A stretch of DNA of 52,198 nt from JAGGAG01 sp031402225 (GTDB lineage Bacteria; Gemmatimonadota; Gemmatimonadetes; Gemmatimonadales; GWC2-71-9), in NCBI GenBank assembly GCA_031402225.1, contig JANNSD010000005.1:1-52198 (forward strand), read 5' to 3'. Under the pieces are notes generated by a model, which did no database searches, was not told where the DNA came from, and saw nothing but the letters and a program-made list of their open reading frames with translations. Every line of letters starts with the position of its first letter. Position 1 is the stretch's first letter. Shown here piece after piece: positions 25,565 to 33,849 of this stretch. Position numbers and translations under genes: made by a program.

Positions 25565-25942
25565 ATGAACGACCTGCTCAAGCAACGGATCCTGCGAGCC
25601 CTCGATACCCTGCCCGACGATCGGGCATACCAGGTGCTCGATTTCGTCGAGTTTCTCGAGAGCAAGTACGCCGAGCGGCAGCGCCCGACCGGTTTCCTGG
25701 CAAAGATCACGGAGACGGTCGAGGACACCATGCGGGCGGGGAAGCTCCCGCTGCAGGCGATCTCGGGCACGATGGGGCTGATGGACAGCGCCACGAAGGT
25801 GATGAAGGGCCTCGCGGCCGCGGGACAGGCGGTGGTGGAGGAGGCAATCAGCGCCACGCAGCCGGCTCCCGCCGCGGCGCCGCGGCCACCGGCGCAGGTG
25901 GTCCCCGAGAAGCTCGAACCGCCGCGGGAGAGTGTGAGCTGA
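25565..25942 (+). CDS. Small DUF2281-like protein
   Basis: 125 residues from ATG 25565, set by GGAGG 7 nt upstream. The N-terminus (LLKQRILRALDTLPDDRAYQVLDFVEFLESKYAER) matches the short helical DUF2281-type pattern seen in small antitoxin-like or adapter proteins. The rest is an amphipathic Ala/Gly-rich helix region and a Pro/Ala tail. Cytoplasmic, function unknown. Its stop abuts the coding frame of the following permease, suggesting coupling. Confidence 0.65.
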   Translation: MNDLLKQRILRALDTLPDDRAYQVLDFVEFLESKYAERQRPTGFLAKITETVEDTMRAGKLPLQAISGTMGLMDSATKVMKGLAAAGQAVVEEAISATQPAPAAAPRPPAQVVPEKLEPPRESVS

Positions 25943-27423
25943 GGCTCGCTCCCGCCGCGCCACCACGCGACCAGTTCGTCCGCGGCATCGGCCCGCTCGC
26001 GGCCACCTCCCTGGTGGTCGGGTCGATGATCGGCTCGGGCATCTTCATCGTGTCGGCCGACATCAGCCGGCAGGTGGCGGGGTGGGGACCGGGCGGGCTG
26101 CTGCTCGTGTGGCTGCTGACTGGCCTGATGACCATGGCGGGCGCGCTGGCGTACGCCGAGCTCGCGGCGATGCTGCCCAACGTGGGCGGACAGTACGTGT
26201 TCCTGCGGGAGGGGCTCTCCCCGGCCGCCGGGTTCCTCTATGGCTGGACGCTGTTCACCGTGATCCAGACCGGCACGATCGCGGCGGTGGCGGTGGCCTT
26301 CGCGAAGTTCCTCGCGGTGCTGGTGCCGTCGGTGTCGCCCGACGTGTTCCTCAAGCTGGGTACGCTCACCCTGCCGGGCGGGGCCATCGAGCTCGGCCTC
26401 TCGAACCAGCGACTGGTGGCGGTGGTGATGATCGCGGTGCTCACCCTGGTGAACATGCGGGGCGTGCGCCTCGGCGCGGCGATCCAGACGGTGTTCACCG
26501 TGGCCAAGGTGGGGGCGCTGGTGGCACTCATCATGATCGGGTTGTTCATCTTCCGGCAGCCCGCCATCTCGGCGATGAATTTCGACACCTTCTGGGGCGC
26601 CCAGTCGTGGGGCCTCGCGATGCTGCCGGTCGTGGGCGCGGCGATGGTGGGATCGCTCTTCTCGAGCGATGCCTGGAACAACGTCACGTTCGCCGCCGCG
26701 GAGGTGCGCGAGCCGCAGAAGAACCTGCCGCGGGCGCTGGCGTATGGCACGGCGCTGGTGAGCACACTCTACATCCTGGCAAACCTCGCCTACCTGAACG
26801 TGCTGCCATTCGGCGGGCAGTCCACCGGCGCGGATGCGTTCGAGCGGGGCATCAGCTTCGCGTCGCAGGACCGCGTGGGCACGGCGGCGCTCGAGGCGGT
26901 GATCGGGCCCATGGGTGCGATCGTGATGGCGGTCGCGATCCTCATCTCCACCTTCGGGTGCAACAACGGCCTGATCCTGGCGGGCCCGCGAGTGTACTAC
27001 GCCATGGCGCGCGATCGGCTGTTCTTCCGGCCGGCCGGTACGCTGCACCCGACCCGCCACACCCCGACCTTCGGGCTGCTGGCGCAGGCGGGCTGGGCGA
27101 TGGCCCTTTGCCTCACCGGCACCTACGGACAGCTGCTCGACTATGTCATCTTCGCCGCGCTCATCTTCTACCTGCTCACCACGGTGGCGCTGTTCCGGCT
27201 CAGGAAGCTGCAGCCCGACCTGCCGCGTCCGGTGAAGGCATTCGGGTACCCGGTGGTGCCGGCGCTGTATATCCTGTCGATCGCGTTCCTGCTGGTGGTG
27301 CTGCTGGTGGACCCGGACAAGCGGAAGTTCTCCGCGTTCGGGCTCCTGATCGTGGCGCTCGGCATTCCGGTATACCTGCTGTGGAGAGGCGCGAAGGGCG
27401 CGGAGGGCGCGGAGGGCGGGTGA
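25939..27423 (+). CDS. APC-superfamily amino acid permease
   Basis: Multi-pass inner-membrane transporter, ~12 hydrophobic segments. The diagnostic first-helix stretch GPLAATSLVVGSMIGSGIFIV runs from about 25990. The nearest standard start (GTG 26014) would cut this helix in half, so the real start is probably CTG 25939, which overlaps the previous stop (CTGA) and has GGGAG 8 nt upstream. From there it is 494 residues. The ExxNxxR-type PQKNLPRAL segment and the GPRVYYAMARD loop are typical. Substrate unknown. Its stop overlaps the kinase GTG by 4 nt. Confidence 0.85.
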   Translation: MRLAPAAPPRDQFVRGIGPLAATSLVVGSMIGSGIFIVSADISRQVAGWGPGGLLLVWLLTGLMTMAGALAYAELAAMLPNVGGQYVFLREGLSPAAGFLYGWTLFTVIQTGTIAAVAVAFAKFLAVLVPSVSPDVFLKLGTLTLPGGAIELGLSNQRLVAVVMIAVLTLVNMRGVRLGAAIQTVFTVAKVGALVALIMIGLFIFRQPAISAMNFDTFWGAQSWGLAMLPVVGAAMVGSLFSSDAWNNVTFAAAEVREPQKNLPRALAYGTALVSTLYILANLAYLNVLPFGGQSTGADAFERGISFASQDRVGTAALEAVIGPMGAIVMAVAILISTFGCNNGLILAGPRVYYAMARDRLFFRPAGTLHPTRHTPTFGLLAQAGWAMALCLTGTYGQLLDYVIFAALIFYLLTTVALFRLRKLQPDLPRPVKAFGYPVVPALYILSIAFLLVVLLVDPDKRKFSAFGLLIVALGIPVYLLWRGAKGAEGAEGG

Positions 27424-29192
27424 ACCAGGAGGTATTGCCGGGCCTCACGGAGGCGCTTCATGGGCGATACCGGCTGGAGCGTGAACTCGGCCGGGGCGGC
27501 ATGGGGGTCGTCTATCTGGCGCGCGAGCTGCGGCTCGAGCGCCAGGTGGCGCTCAAGGTGCTGCCACCCGACCTCGCGCGCGCTCCCGAACTGCGCGAGC
27601 GCTTCCTGCGGGAGGCGCGGACGGCGGCGCAGCTCTCCCATCCCAACATCGTGCCGATCTACCACGCCGATGAAACCGGCGGCTTCGCGTTCTTCGCCAT
27701 GGGGTTCGTGGACGGGGAGACGCTGGCGGACTACATCAAGACGCGTGGGCGGCTGTCACCGGCGGACGCGGTGCGCATCCTGCGCGAGGTGGCGTGGGCG
27801 CTGGCCTACGCCCACGCGCGTGGGGTGATTCACCGGGACATCAAGCCGGAGAACGTGATGCTAGAGCGCGCGACCGGCCGCGTGCTGGTCACCGACTTCG
27901 GCATCGCGCGGGACAAGCGCGCGACATCGCTGACCCAGGAAGGTCACGTGCTGGGCTCGGTGCACTACATGAGCCCGGAGCAGGCCACCGGCGACGCGAT
28001 CGATGGACGCAGCGACCTCTATGCGCTCGGCGTCATCGGATTCCAGGCGCTCGCGGGACAACTGCCATTCTCCGCCGTCGCGCCTGGCGCCGTCCTGGTG
28101 ATGCATGCGACGAAGCCGGCACCGCGACTGCGCGAGGTGGCGCCTGACGTTCCCGAGAGCCTGGCGCGGGTCATCGACCGCGCGCTCGCGAAGGCACCGG
28201 ATGAGCGGTACCCGTCGGGCGAGGCCTTCGCCGCCGCGCTCGCGGCCGCGCTGGACGATGTGTCGGCGACGCCGGCGGGCGGCATCGCGGTGGATCAGGT
28301 GCTGAGCGCAGAGCAGGCGCAGGCGGTGTGGCTTCGTGCAGCGCAACTGCAGATGGAGGCGGCAAGTCGCATCGAGGCGCGATCCCGGAAGGAAATGTTC
28401 GCGGATGCACCGGAGGGTGCCGTGCCGACGAGTGGTTACCGGCTCGCGGATGTCGCCGCCGCCGCGGCGGAAGTGGGCATCGGCGACGAGTTCGTGGCAC
28501 TTGCCCTCGCGGAACTCCCCGCGCCATCCGCCGCCGCGCCCGTCCTGTCGAACTGGGAGGACCGGGCCGCCACCACGGCGCTCGGGTCCAGCCAGCGCAG
28601 CGTGTCGGTGTCGCGGGTGATCCGCGCCGCACCCGCCCGGGTGCTCGAGGCGCTGGGCCGGATCGCGCCGGAGCGTCCGTACAGCATGCAGTTCGTCGAG
28701 ACGCAGGGCGGCCACCCCCTCGATGGCGGCATCCTGCTGTTCGACGTGCCAGGGTTCCTCTCCGGGACGCTGGTGTCGCCGCAGGGCGTGTCCATGTTCG
28801 GCTACCGCATGGAGCAGATCGAACTGCGCCGGGTGCAGGTGCGGCTGCACGCGCTGGCGGGCGATGGCGGCACGGAGATCTCCATTTATGGCGACCTCCG
28901 CCCAGGGGTGCGAGCCAACTTCCGGTTCAGCCGGTGGTGGACGGGTGGTGCGGGTGCGATCGGCGGCGGGCTGGCCGGTTCCTGGGCCGCGGGCGCTGGG
29001 GTGGTGACGGGGGCACTGATCGCACTGCCGATCGCGGGCGGCGTGCTTGCCGCGGGCGCGCTCGGGTTCGTGAGCTATCGCTACATGTTCCGCGACGCCC
29101 TTCGCAAGGCGATCAACGAACTGGACGGGCTCCTCCTCGCGATCGACCGCGACCTTCGGAGCCTCACGGTCTTCGGCGACCGCTCGGCTTGA
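27420..29192 (+). CDS. Ser/Thr protein kinase with novel C-terminal membrane module
   Basis: 590 residues from GTG 27420. The Hanks-type kinase domain spans ~17-275: glycine loop LGRGGMGVVYLA, Lys46, HRDIKPEN (138-145), DFG (159-161), and the YMSPEQ activation segment. The C-terminal half is not PASTA or TPR: it has a helical section (LSAEQAQAVWLRAAQLQMEA and AAAAEVGIGDEFVALALAEL), a beta-rich section starting SVSVSRVIRAAPARVLEAL that resembles SRPBCC-type folds, and near the end two adjacent Gly/Ala-rich hydrophobic stretches, probably membrane hairpins. Translational coupling to the permease suggests the transporter is a regulatory partner. Confidence 0.88.
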   Translation: MNQEVLPGLTEALHGRYRLERELGRGGMGVVYLARELRLERQVALKVLPPDLARAPELRERFLREARTAAQLSHPNIVPIYHADETGGFAFFAMGFVDGETLADYIKTRGRLSPADAVRILREVAWALAYAHARGVIHRDIKPENVMLERATGRVLVTDFGIARDKRATSLTQEGHVLGSVHYMSPEQATGDAIDGRSDLYALGVIGFQALAGQLPFSAVAPGAVLVMHATKPAPRLREVAPDVPESLARVIDRALAKAPDERYPSGEAFAAALAAALDDVSATPAGGIAVDQVLSAEQAQAVWLRAAQLQMEAASRIEARSRKEMFADAPEGAVPTSGYRLADVAAAAAEVGIGDEFVALALAELPAPSAAAPVLSNWEDRAATTALGSSQRSVSVSRVIRAAPARVLEALGRIAPERPYSMQFVETQGGHPLDGGILLFDVPGFLSGTLVSPQGVSMFGYRMEQIELRRVQVRLHALAGDGGTEISIYGDLRPGVRANFRFSRWWTGGAGAIGGGLAGSWAAGAGVVTGALIALPIAGGVLAAGALGFVSYRYMFRDALRKAINELDGLLLAIDRDLRSLTVFGDRSA

Positions 29193-29287
29193 TTTAGGGT
29201 GTCCCGGGGCGTAGGCTTCAGGATGTTGCCACCCTCTGCGCCCGCAGCGCGAACCGCCGGCCGGTCCATCGTTCGTCCGTGCCCGAC

Positions 29288-30745
29288 ATGAGTCGAATCC
29301 GACCCGGCATTGCGCTCACGTTCGATGACGTGCTGCTCCTGCCCCGGCACTCGAGCGTGCACCCGCGCGATGTCTCGATCGTCAGCCGCTTTACCCGCAG
29401 CATCCCGCTCAACATCCCGTTCGTCGCCGCCGCCATGGATACCGTCACCGAAGCCGACATGGCCATCGCCATGGCGCGCTCGGGCGGCATCGGCGTGCTG
29501 CACAAGAACATGTCGATCGACCGGCAGGCGGCGGAGGTGGACCGGGTCAAGCGCAGCGAGAGCGGGATGATCATGAACCCGATCACCCTCGGGGCCGACC
29601 GTCCCCTGCGCGAGGCCCACGGGCTCATGCGCCGGTTCAAGATCTCGGGGGTGCCGATCGTGGACGGCGAGGGCCGGCTCATCGGCATCATCACCAACCG
29701 CGACCTGCAGTTCGAGCGCAACCTCGACCAGCCGATCCGCGACGCGATGACGAAGGACCGGCTGGTCACGGCCCCGGTGGGCACCACGCTCGACGAGGCG
29801 GAGCGGATCCTGGCGAAGCACCGCATCGAGAAGCTGCCGGTGGTGGACGCGCAGGGCGTGCTCCGCGGGCTCATCACGGTGAAGGACATCTTCAAGCGGC
29901 GCGAGCACCCCGACGCGAACAAGGACCAGCATGGCCGCCTGCGCGTGGCCGCCGCACTGGGCACGGGCCCGGAGGCGCACGCGCGCGCGGCGGCCCTGGT
30001 GCAGGCCGGGGTGGACGTGCTCGTCATCGACTCGGCGCACGGCCACAGCGACGGCGTGCTCATGACGGTGGATACCATCCGGCAGGGATTTCCCGAGGTG
30101 CAACTGGTGGCCGGCAACGTGGCGACCGAAGAGGGCGCACGAGAGCTGGTGCGCCGCGGCGTCGACGCCGTGAAGGTCGGCATCGGCCCGGGCAGCATCT
30201 GCACCACACGGGTGGTGACGGGTGTCGGCGTGCCGCAGATCACCGCGGTGATGGACGCGGTGCGCGGCGCCGGCGACGTGCCGATCGTGGCCGATGGGGG
30301 CATCAAGTACTCGGGCGACATCGTGAAGGCGCTCGCGTCGGGTGCCTCCTGTGTCATGATGGGCTCGATGCTGGCAGGCACGGAGGAAAGCCCGGGCGAG
30401 TCGGTGCTCGCCGAGGGCCGCCGCTTCAAGATGATCCGGGGCATGGGCAGCCTCTCGGCGATGCAGGACGGCTCGGCCGACCGGTACTTCCAGGATGGCG
30501 AGATGTCGCCGTCCAAGCTGGTGCCCGAGGGCATCGAGGGGCGCGTGCCCTACCGTGGCCCGGTGGGCGACGTGCTCTTCCAGATGGTCGGCGGTCTCCG
30601 CAGCGGCATGGGTTACTGCGGCGTGGCCGACATCGCGTCGCTACAGCGCGACGTGGAAATGGTGCAGATCACCACCGCTGGACTCCGCGAGTCGCATCCC
30701 CATGACGTGACGATCACGCGTGAGGCGCCGAACTACTCGAAATAG
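29288..30745 (+). CDS. guaB: Inosine-5'-monophosphate dehydrogenase
   Basis: Oxidises IMP to XMP in GMP synthesis. 485 residues from ATG 29288 (GTG 29279 is an alternative). LTFDDVLLLP at the N-terminus, a tandem CBS pair at ~95-205 (MNPITLGADRPLREA and MTKDRLVTAPVG), catalytic Cys305 in GPGSICTTRVVTGVG, VADGGIKYSGD, GSMLAGTEE, and the RGMGS/YF flap all match. Monocistronic in appearance; a short GTCGTGA array follows its stop. Confidence 0.97.
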   Translation: MSRIRPGIALTFDDVLLLPRHSSVHPRDVSIVSRFTRSIPLNIPFVAAAMDTVTEADMAIAMARSGGIGVLHKNMSIDRQAAEVDRVKRSESGMIMNPITLGADRPLREAHGLMRRFKISGVPIVDGEGRLIGIITNRDLQFERNLDQPIRDAMTKDRLVTAPVGTTLDEAERILAKHRIEKLPVVDAQGVLRGLITVKDIFKRREHPDANKDQHGRLRVAAALGTGPEAHARAAALVQAGVDVLVIDSAHGHSDGVLMTVDTIRQGFPEVQLVAGNVATEEGARELVRRGVDAVKVGIGPGSICTTRVVTGVGVPQITAVMDAVRGAGDVPIVADGGIKYSGDIVKALASGASCVMMGSMLAGTEESPGESVLAEGRRFKMIRGMGSLSAMQDGSADRYFQDGEMSPSKLVPEGIEGRVPYRGPVGDVLFQMVGGLRSGMGYCGVADIASLQRDVEMVQITTAGLRESHPHDVTITREAPNYSK

Positions 30746-30746
30746 A

Positions 30747-30770
30747 GTCGTGGGTCGTGAGTCGTGAGTC
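30747..30770 (+). repeat. Short tandem GTCGTGA-type array
   Basis: Three 7-mers (GTCGTGG, GTCGTGA, GTCGTGA) plus GTC, beginning one base after the guaB stop codon. It shares the CGTGA core and placement of the GGACGTGA arrays. Confidence 0.85.
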
Positions 30771-30794
30771 CCTCTCCTTAACCCAGGGCACTGC

Positions 30795-32333
30795 ATGGAT
30801 TACTTCCGCACCAAGTCGATGGCCGATCTCACCGGTGAGACCGGCGGCCTGAAGCGCGTCCTCACCGCGACCAACCTCGTGTTGCTGGGCATCGGTGCCA
30901 TCATCGGCGCCGGCATCTTCGTGCTCACCGGCACCGCCGCGGCCCAGTATGCGGGGCCGGCCATCGTCCTCTCGTTCGTGCTCGCCGGCATCGGATGCCT
31001 CTTCGCCGGCCTCTGCTACGCCGAGTTCGCGTCGATGATCCCGGTGGCGGGCAGCGCCTATACGTACGGCTACGCCACGCTCGGTGAGCTGGTGGCGTGG
31101 ATCATCGGCTGGGACCTGATCCTCGAGTACCTCTTCGCGGCCTCCACCGTCGCGGTGGGCTGGTCGGGCTACTTCACGGCCTTCATGGCCGAGATCGGCC
31201 TTGAGCTGCCCCCGGTCCTGACGGGTGCGCCGTTCAGCGTGCAGGGCACGCATACGCTGGTGCGCTCCGATATTTGCATCAACCCGGCATCCGGCGGCGT
31301 GGCCGTGGATGCGGTGAGCCACACGCTGGTCCCGGCAGCCGACTGTGCCGCCAACGGATTCACGCTGGGGCACGGCCTGGTCAACCTCCCCGCCGTGGTG
31401 CTGGTGCTGCTGATCACCGCACTGCTGGTGGTGGGCATCAAGGAGTCGGCGCGATTCAACAACATCGTCGTCTTCGTGAAGCTGGCCATCGTCCTGCTCG
31501 TCATCGGGTTCGGCTTCAAGTACGTCAACACCGCCAACTGGCACCCGTTCATCCCGCCCAACACCGGCGAGAGCGGGCACTATGGCTGGAGCGGAATCAT
31601 CCGGGGTGCTGCGGTCATCTTCTTCGCCTACATCGGGTTCGACGCCGTGTCCACGGCAGCCCAGGAAGCGAAGAACCCCCAGCGTGACCTGCCCATCGGC
31701 ATGCTTGGTTCACTGGCCATCTGCACGGTGCTGTATATCCTCATGGCGCTCGTGATGACGGGCCTGGCCCACTACACCGAGCTCAACGTGCCCCACCCGG
31801 TGTTCGTGGCCATCGAAAAGGCCGGTCCTGCGCTCAAGTGGCTGGGCTTCTTCGTGAACATCGGTGCCATTGCCGGCCTTGCCTCCGTGGTGCTGGTGAT
31901 GCTCATGGGCCAGCCGCGCATCTTCTTCACCATGGCGCGCGATGGCCTGCTCCCGCCGGTGTTCGCCAAGGTGCACCCGCGGTTCCAGACGCCGTACGTG
32001 GCCACGATCATCACCGGCCTGGTGGCAGCCGTCATTGCGGGCACGCTGCCGATCGGGTTGCTGGGTGAACTGGTGTCGATCGGGACGTTGCTCGCCTTCG
32101 TCATCGTGTGCGGCGGCATCATCGTGCTGCGCGTCAAGCAGCCTGACCTGCCCCGGCCCTTCCGCACGCCGTGGGTGCCGCTGGTACCGATTCTCGGCAT
32201 CGTGACCTGTCTCGGCATGATGGCGCTGCTGCCAAGCGACACATGGATGCGGCTCATCATCTGGCTCGCGATCGGCCTGGTGATCTACTTCCTGTACGGC
32301 CGGAGCCATTCGGTGCTGAACAAGACGAAGTAG
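30795..32333 (+). CDS. APC-superfamily cationic amino acid permease
   Basis: 512-residue integral membrane protein with ~12 helices. GIGAIIGAGIFVLTGTAAAQYAGPA is the family's first-helix signature; GLCYAEFASMIPVAGSAYTYGYAT and FFAYIGFDAVSTAAQEAKNPQRDLPIG are the YfnA/CAT-like blocks. An external loop of ~70 residues with three Cys (SDICINP, ADCAANG) is longer than usual. Imports or exchanges amino acids, exact substrate unknown. The TAG stop runs into a GGTAGGC array. Confidence 0.9.
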   Translation: MDYFRTKSMADLTGETGGLKRVLTATNLVLLGIGAIIGAGIFVLTGTAAAQYAGPAIVLSFVLAGIGCLFAGLCYAEFASMIPVAGSAYTYGYATLGELVAWIIGWDLILEYLFAASTVAVGWSGYFTAFMAEIGLELPPVLTGAPFSVQGTHTLVRSDICINPASGGVAVDAVSHTLVPAADCAANGFTLGHGLVNLPAVVLVLLITALLVVGIKESARFNNIVVFVKLAIVLLVIGFGFKYVNTANWHPFIPPNTGESGHYGWSGIIRGAAVIFFAYIGFDAVSTAAQEAKNPQRDLPIGMLGSLAICTVLYILMALVMTGLAHYTELNVPHPVFVAIEKAGPALKWLGFFVNIGAIAGLASVVLVMLMGQPRIFFTMARDGLLPPVFAKVHPRFQTPYVATIITGLVAAVIAGTLPIGLLGELVSIGTLLAFVIVCGGIIVLRVKQPDLPRPFRTPWVPLVPILGIVTCLGMMALLPSDTWMRLIIWLAIGLVIYFLYGRSHSVLNKTK

Positions 32334-32396
<63 letters not shown>

Positions 32397-32452
32397 GCGC
32401 AGGGCGCATTGAGGCGCGCCTTGCGCGCCGTTCCCTTTTATCTTCCCTGCCC

Positions 32453-33481
32453 ATGACCATTTCCCTGTCTGCCGAAAAGCGCGCGGCTGCTGCCGCCTTC
32501 GCCGCCGCGATCAAGCCGGGCCAGCGCATCTGCATCACCACCCACGTCAACCCCGATGGCGACGGACTCGGCAGCGAAGTGGCCATGGTGCACCTGCTGC
32601 GCGCGCTGGGTGCCCATCCGGTGATCACCAACCCGACGCCCACGCCGCCGCGATTCGACTTCCTCCTGCACGACCTGCCCGGTGTCGACAAGACGGCCGA
32701 GGCGGTCAAGGAAATTCGCCGGGCCGACCTGGTGCTCGTGCTCGACATCGCCGACCTCGGCCGGCTCGGCATGCTGCACGATGCCGTGCGCGACCGGGGC
32801 GTGCCGGTAGCGTGCATCGATCATCATGTCAGCGAGGGAACCCTGCCGCCGGGTCCGCGGTACGTAGACCCGCAGGCGAGCGCCACGGGTGAGCTGGTGG
32901 TGGAGCTGGCCGAGTCGAATGGATGGGATATTCCGGTGAGTGCGGCGCGGGCGCTGTACGTGGCGGTGCTCACCGACACCGGTGGCTTCCGGTTCAGCAA
33001 CACCCGACCCCGGGTGCTGCGGGTCGCGGCCGACCTGCTGGAGATCGGCGTGGACCCGGAAGAGATCTACCTCGAGGTGTATGCCAATGTGCCCGAGGGC
33101 CGCCATCGGCTCCTGGCCGACGCGCTGGAGACACTGGTGGTGGAGCCGGAACTAGGGCTGGCGTGGATCACCGTGCCGCCTGGTGCCATGGAGCGGTGGG
33201 GCGTGTCGCCGGACGATCTCGACGGCGTGGTGGAGTTCCCCCGCTCGGTCGAAGGGGTGCGCATGGCGCTTCTCTTCCGGGAGATCGCTCAGGGCCGGGT
33301 CAAGGTGTCGCTCCGCTCGGTGGGCGACGTGGACGTGGCGGGGTTTGCGAAGCACTTTGGCGGCGGTGGGCACACCAAGGCGGCGGGGCTGTCGGTGGAA
33401 GGAAGCTTGGCCGAGGCGCAGGCCATCGTGCTCACGGCGGCGCGGGAGTTCCTGGGCGCGCGGGAGCCGGCGTTGACCTGA
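32453..33481 (+). CDS. DHH-family phosphoesterase, NrnA-like
   Basis: Bifunctional nanoRNase / pAp-phosphatase type enzyme degrading short RNA oligomers or 3'-phosphoadenosine phosphate; cytosolic. 342 residues: THVNPDGDGLGSEVAM, DIADLGRLG, IDHHVSEG (DHH box), VAVLTDTGGFRFSNT, and the DHHA1 GGGHTKAAG substrate loop near the C-terminus. A TATCTT at 32439-32444 lies 8 nt before the ATG with no ribosome site, again suggesting a short or absent leader. Confidence 0.9.
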   Translation: MTISLSAEKRAAAAAFAAAIKPGQRICITTHVNPDGDGLGSEVAMVHLLRALGAHPVITNPTPTPPRFDFLLHDLPGVDKTAEAVKEIRRADLVLVLDIADLGRLGMLHDAVRDRGVPVACIDHHVSEGTLPPGPRYVDPQASATGELVVELAESNGWDIPVSAARALYVAVLTDTGGFRFSNTRPRVLRVAADLLEIGVDPEEIYLEVYANVPEGRHRLLADALETLVVEPELGLAWITVPPGAMERWGVSPDDLDGVVEFPRSVEGVRMALLFREIAQGRVKVSLRSVGDVDVAGFAKHFGGGGHTKAAGLSVEGSLAEAQAIVLTAAREFLGAREPALT

Positions 33482-33501
33482 TTGGCGTACCGGAACATAT
33501 T
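33473..33501 (+). promoter_or_regulatory. Probable promoter of the nfu gene
   Basis: TTGACC (33473-33478), 17-nt spacer, CATATT (33496-33501). The -35 overlaps the end of the upstream phosphoesterase gene. Transcription would start about 5 nt before ATG 33513, leaving almost no leader; no Shine-Dalgarno sequence is visible. Confidence 0.6.
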
Positions 33502-33512
33502 GCCGAGTAACC

Positions 33513-33770
33513 ATGTCGGAATTAAAGACGGACCCCGGACTGACGGTACTGGAGCGGATCGAGCAGAGTCTCGATACGCTGAGGCCGTACATCGCGTCGC
33601 ACCGCGGCCAGGTCGAGGTGGTGGACTTCGACGAGGCCGATGGCACGCTGCTGCTGCGACTGGGTGGCACCTGTCACGGCTGTTCGGCGTCGTCGGTCAC
33701 GCTCAAGCAGGGCATCGAGGTACGGCTGAAGCAGGCGGTGCCGGAGGTGAAGAGTGTGGAGGCGGTTTAG
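33513..33770 (+). CDS. NifU C-terminal-domain (Nfu-type) Fe-S scaffold protein
   Basis: 85 residues. The LRLGGTCHGCSASSVTLKQGIE stretch is the NifU/Nfu CxxC motif that bridges a [4Fe-4S] cluster between two subunits. This single-domain form acts as cluster carrier. It lies just upstream of mrp, another Fe-S maturation factor. Its TAG stop provides the first G of the GGACGTGA array. Confidence 0.92.
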   Translation: MSELKTDPGLTVLERIEQSLDTLRPYIASHRGQVEVVDFDEADGTLLLRLGGTCHGCSASSVTLKQGIEVRLKQAVPEVKSVEAV

Positions 33771-33833
33771 GACGTGAGGACGTGAGGACGTGAGGACGTG
33801 AGGACGTGAGGACGTGAGGACGTGAGGACGTGA
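33770..33833 (+). repeat. Tandem GGACGTGA array, 8 units
   Basis: Eight perfect units, the longest array in the window. Starts on the last base of the nfu TAG stop and ends 6 nt before the AAGGAG preceding mrp, so it lies inside a likely nfu-mrp transcript. Confidence 0.97.
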
Positions 33834-33849
33834 AGTAACAAGGAGTAGT

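Noticed and set aside
25354..27060. 568-codon minus-strand frame across the antiporter/permease junction
   Set aside because: Antisense to recognised genes and partly written by the open minus strand of the GGACGTGA array; Arg/His-rich, no motif.
26082..27419. N-terminal 446 codons of a 1036-codon + frame leading into the kinase
   Set aside because: That portion is the permease gene read in a wrong frame; the kinase begins at GTG 27420.
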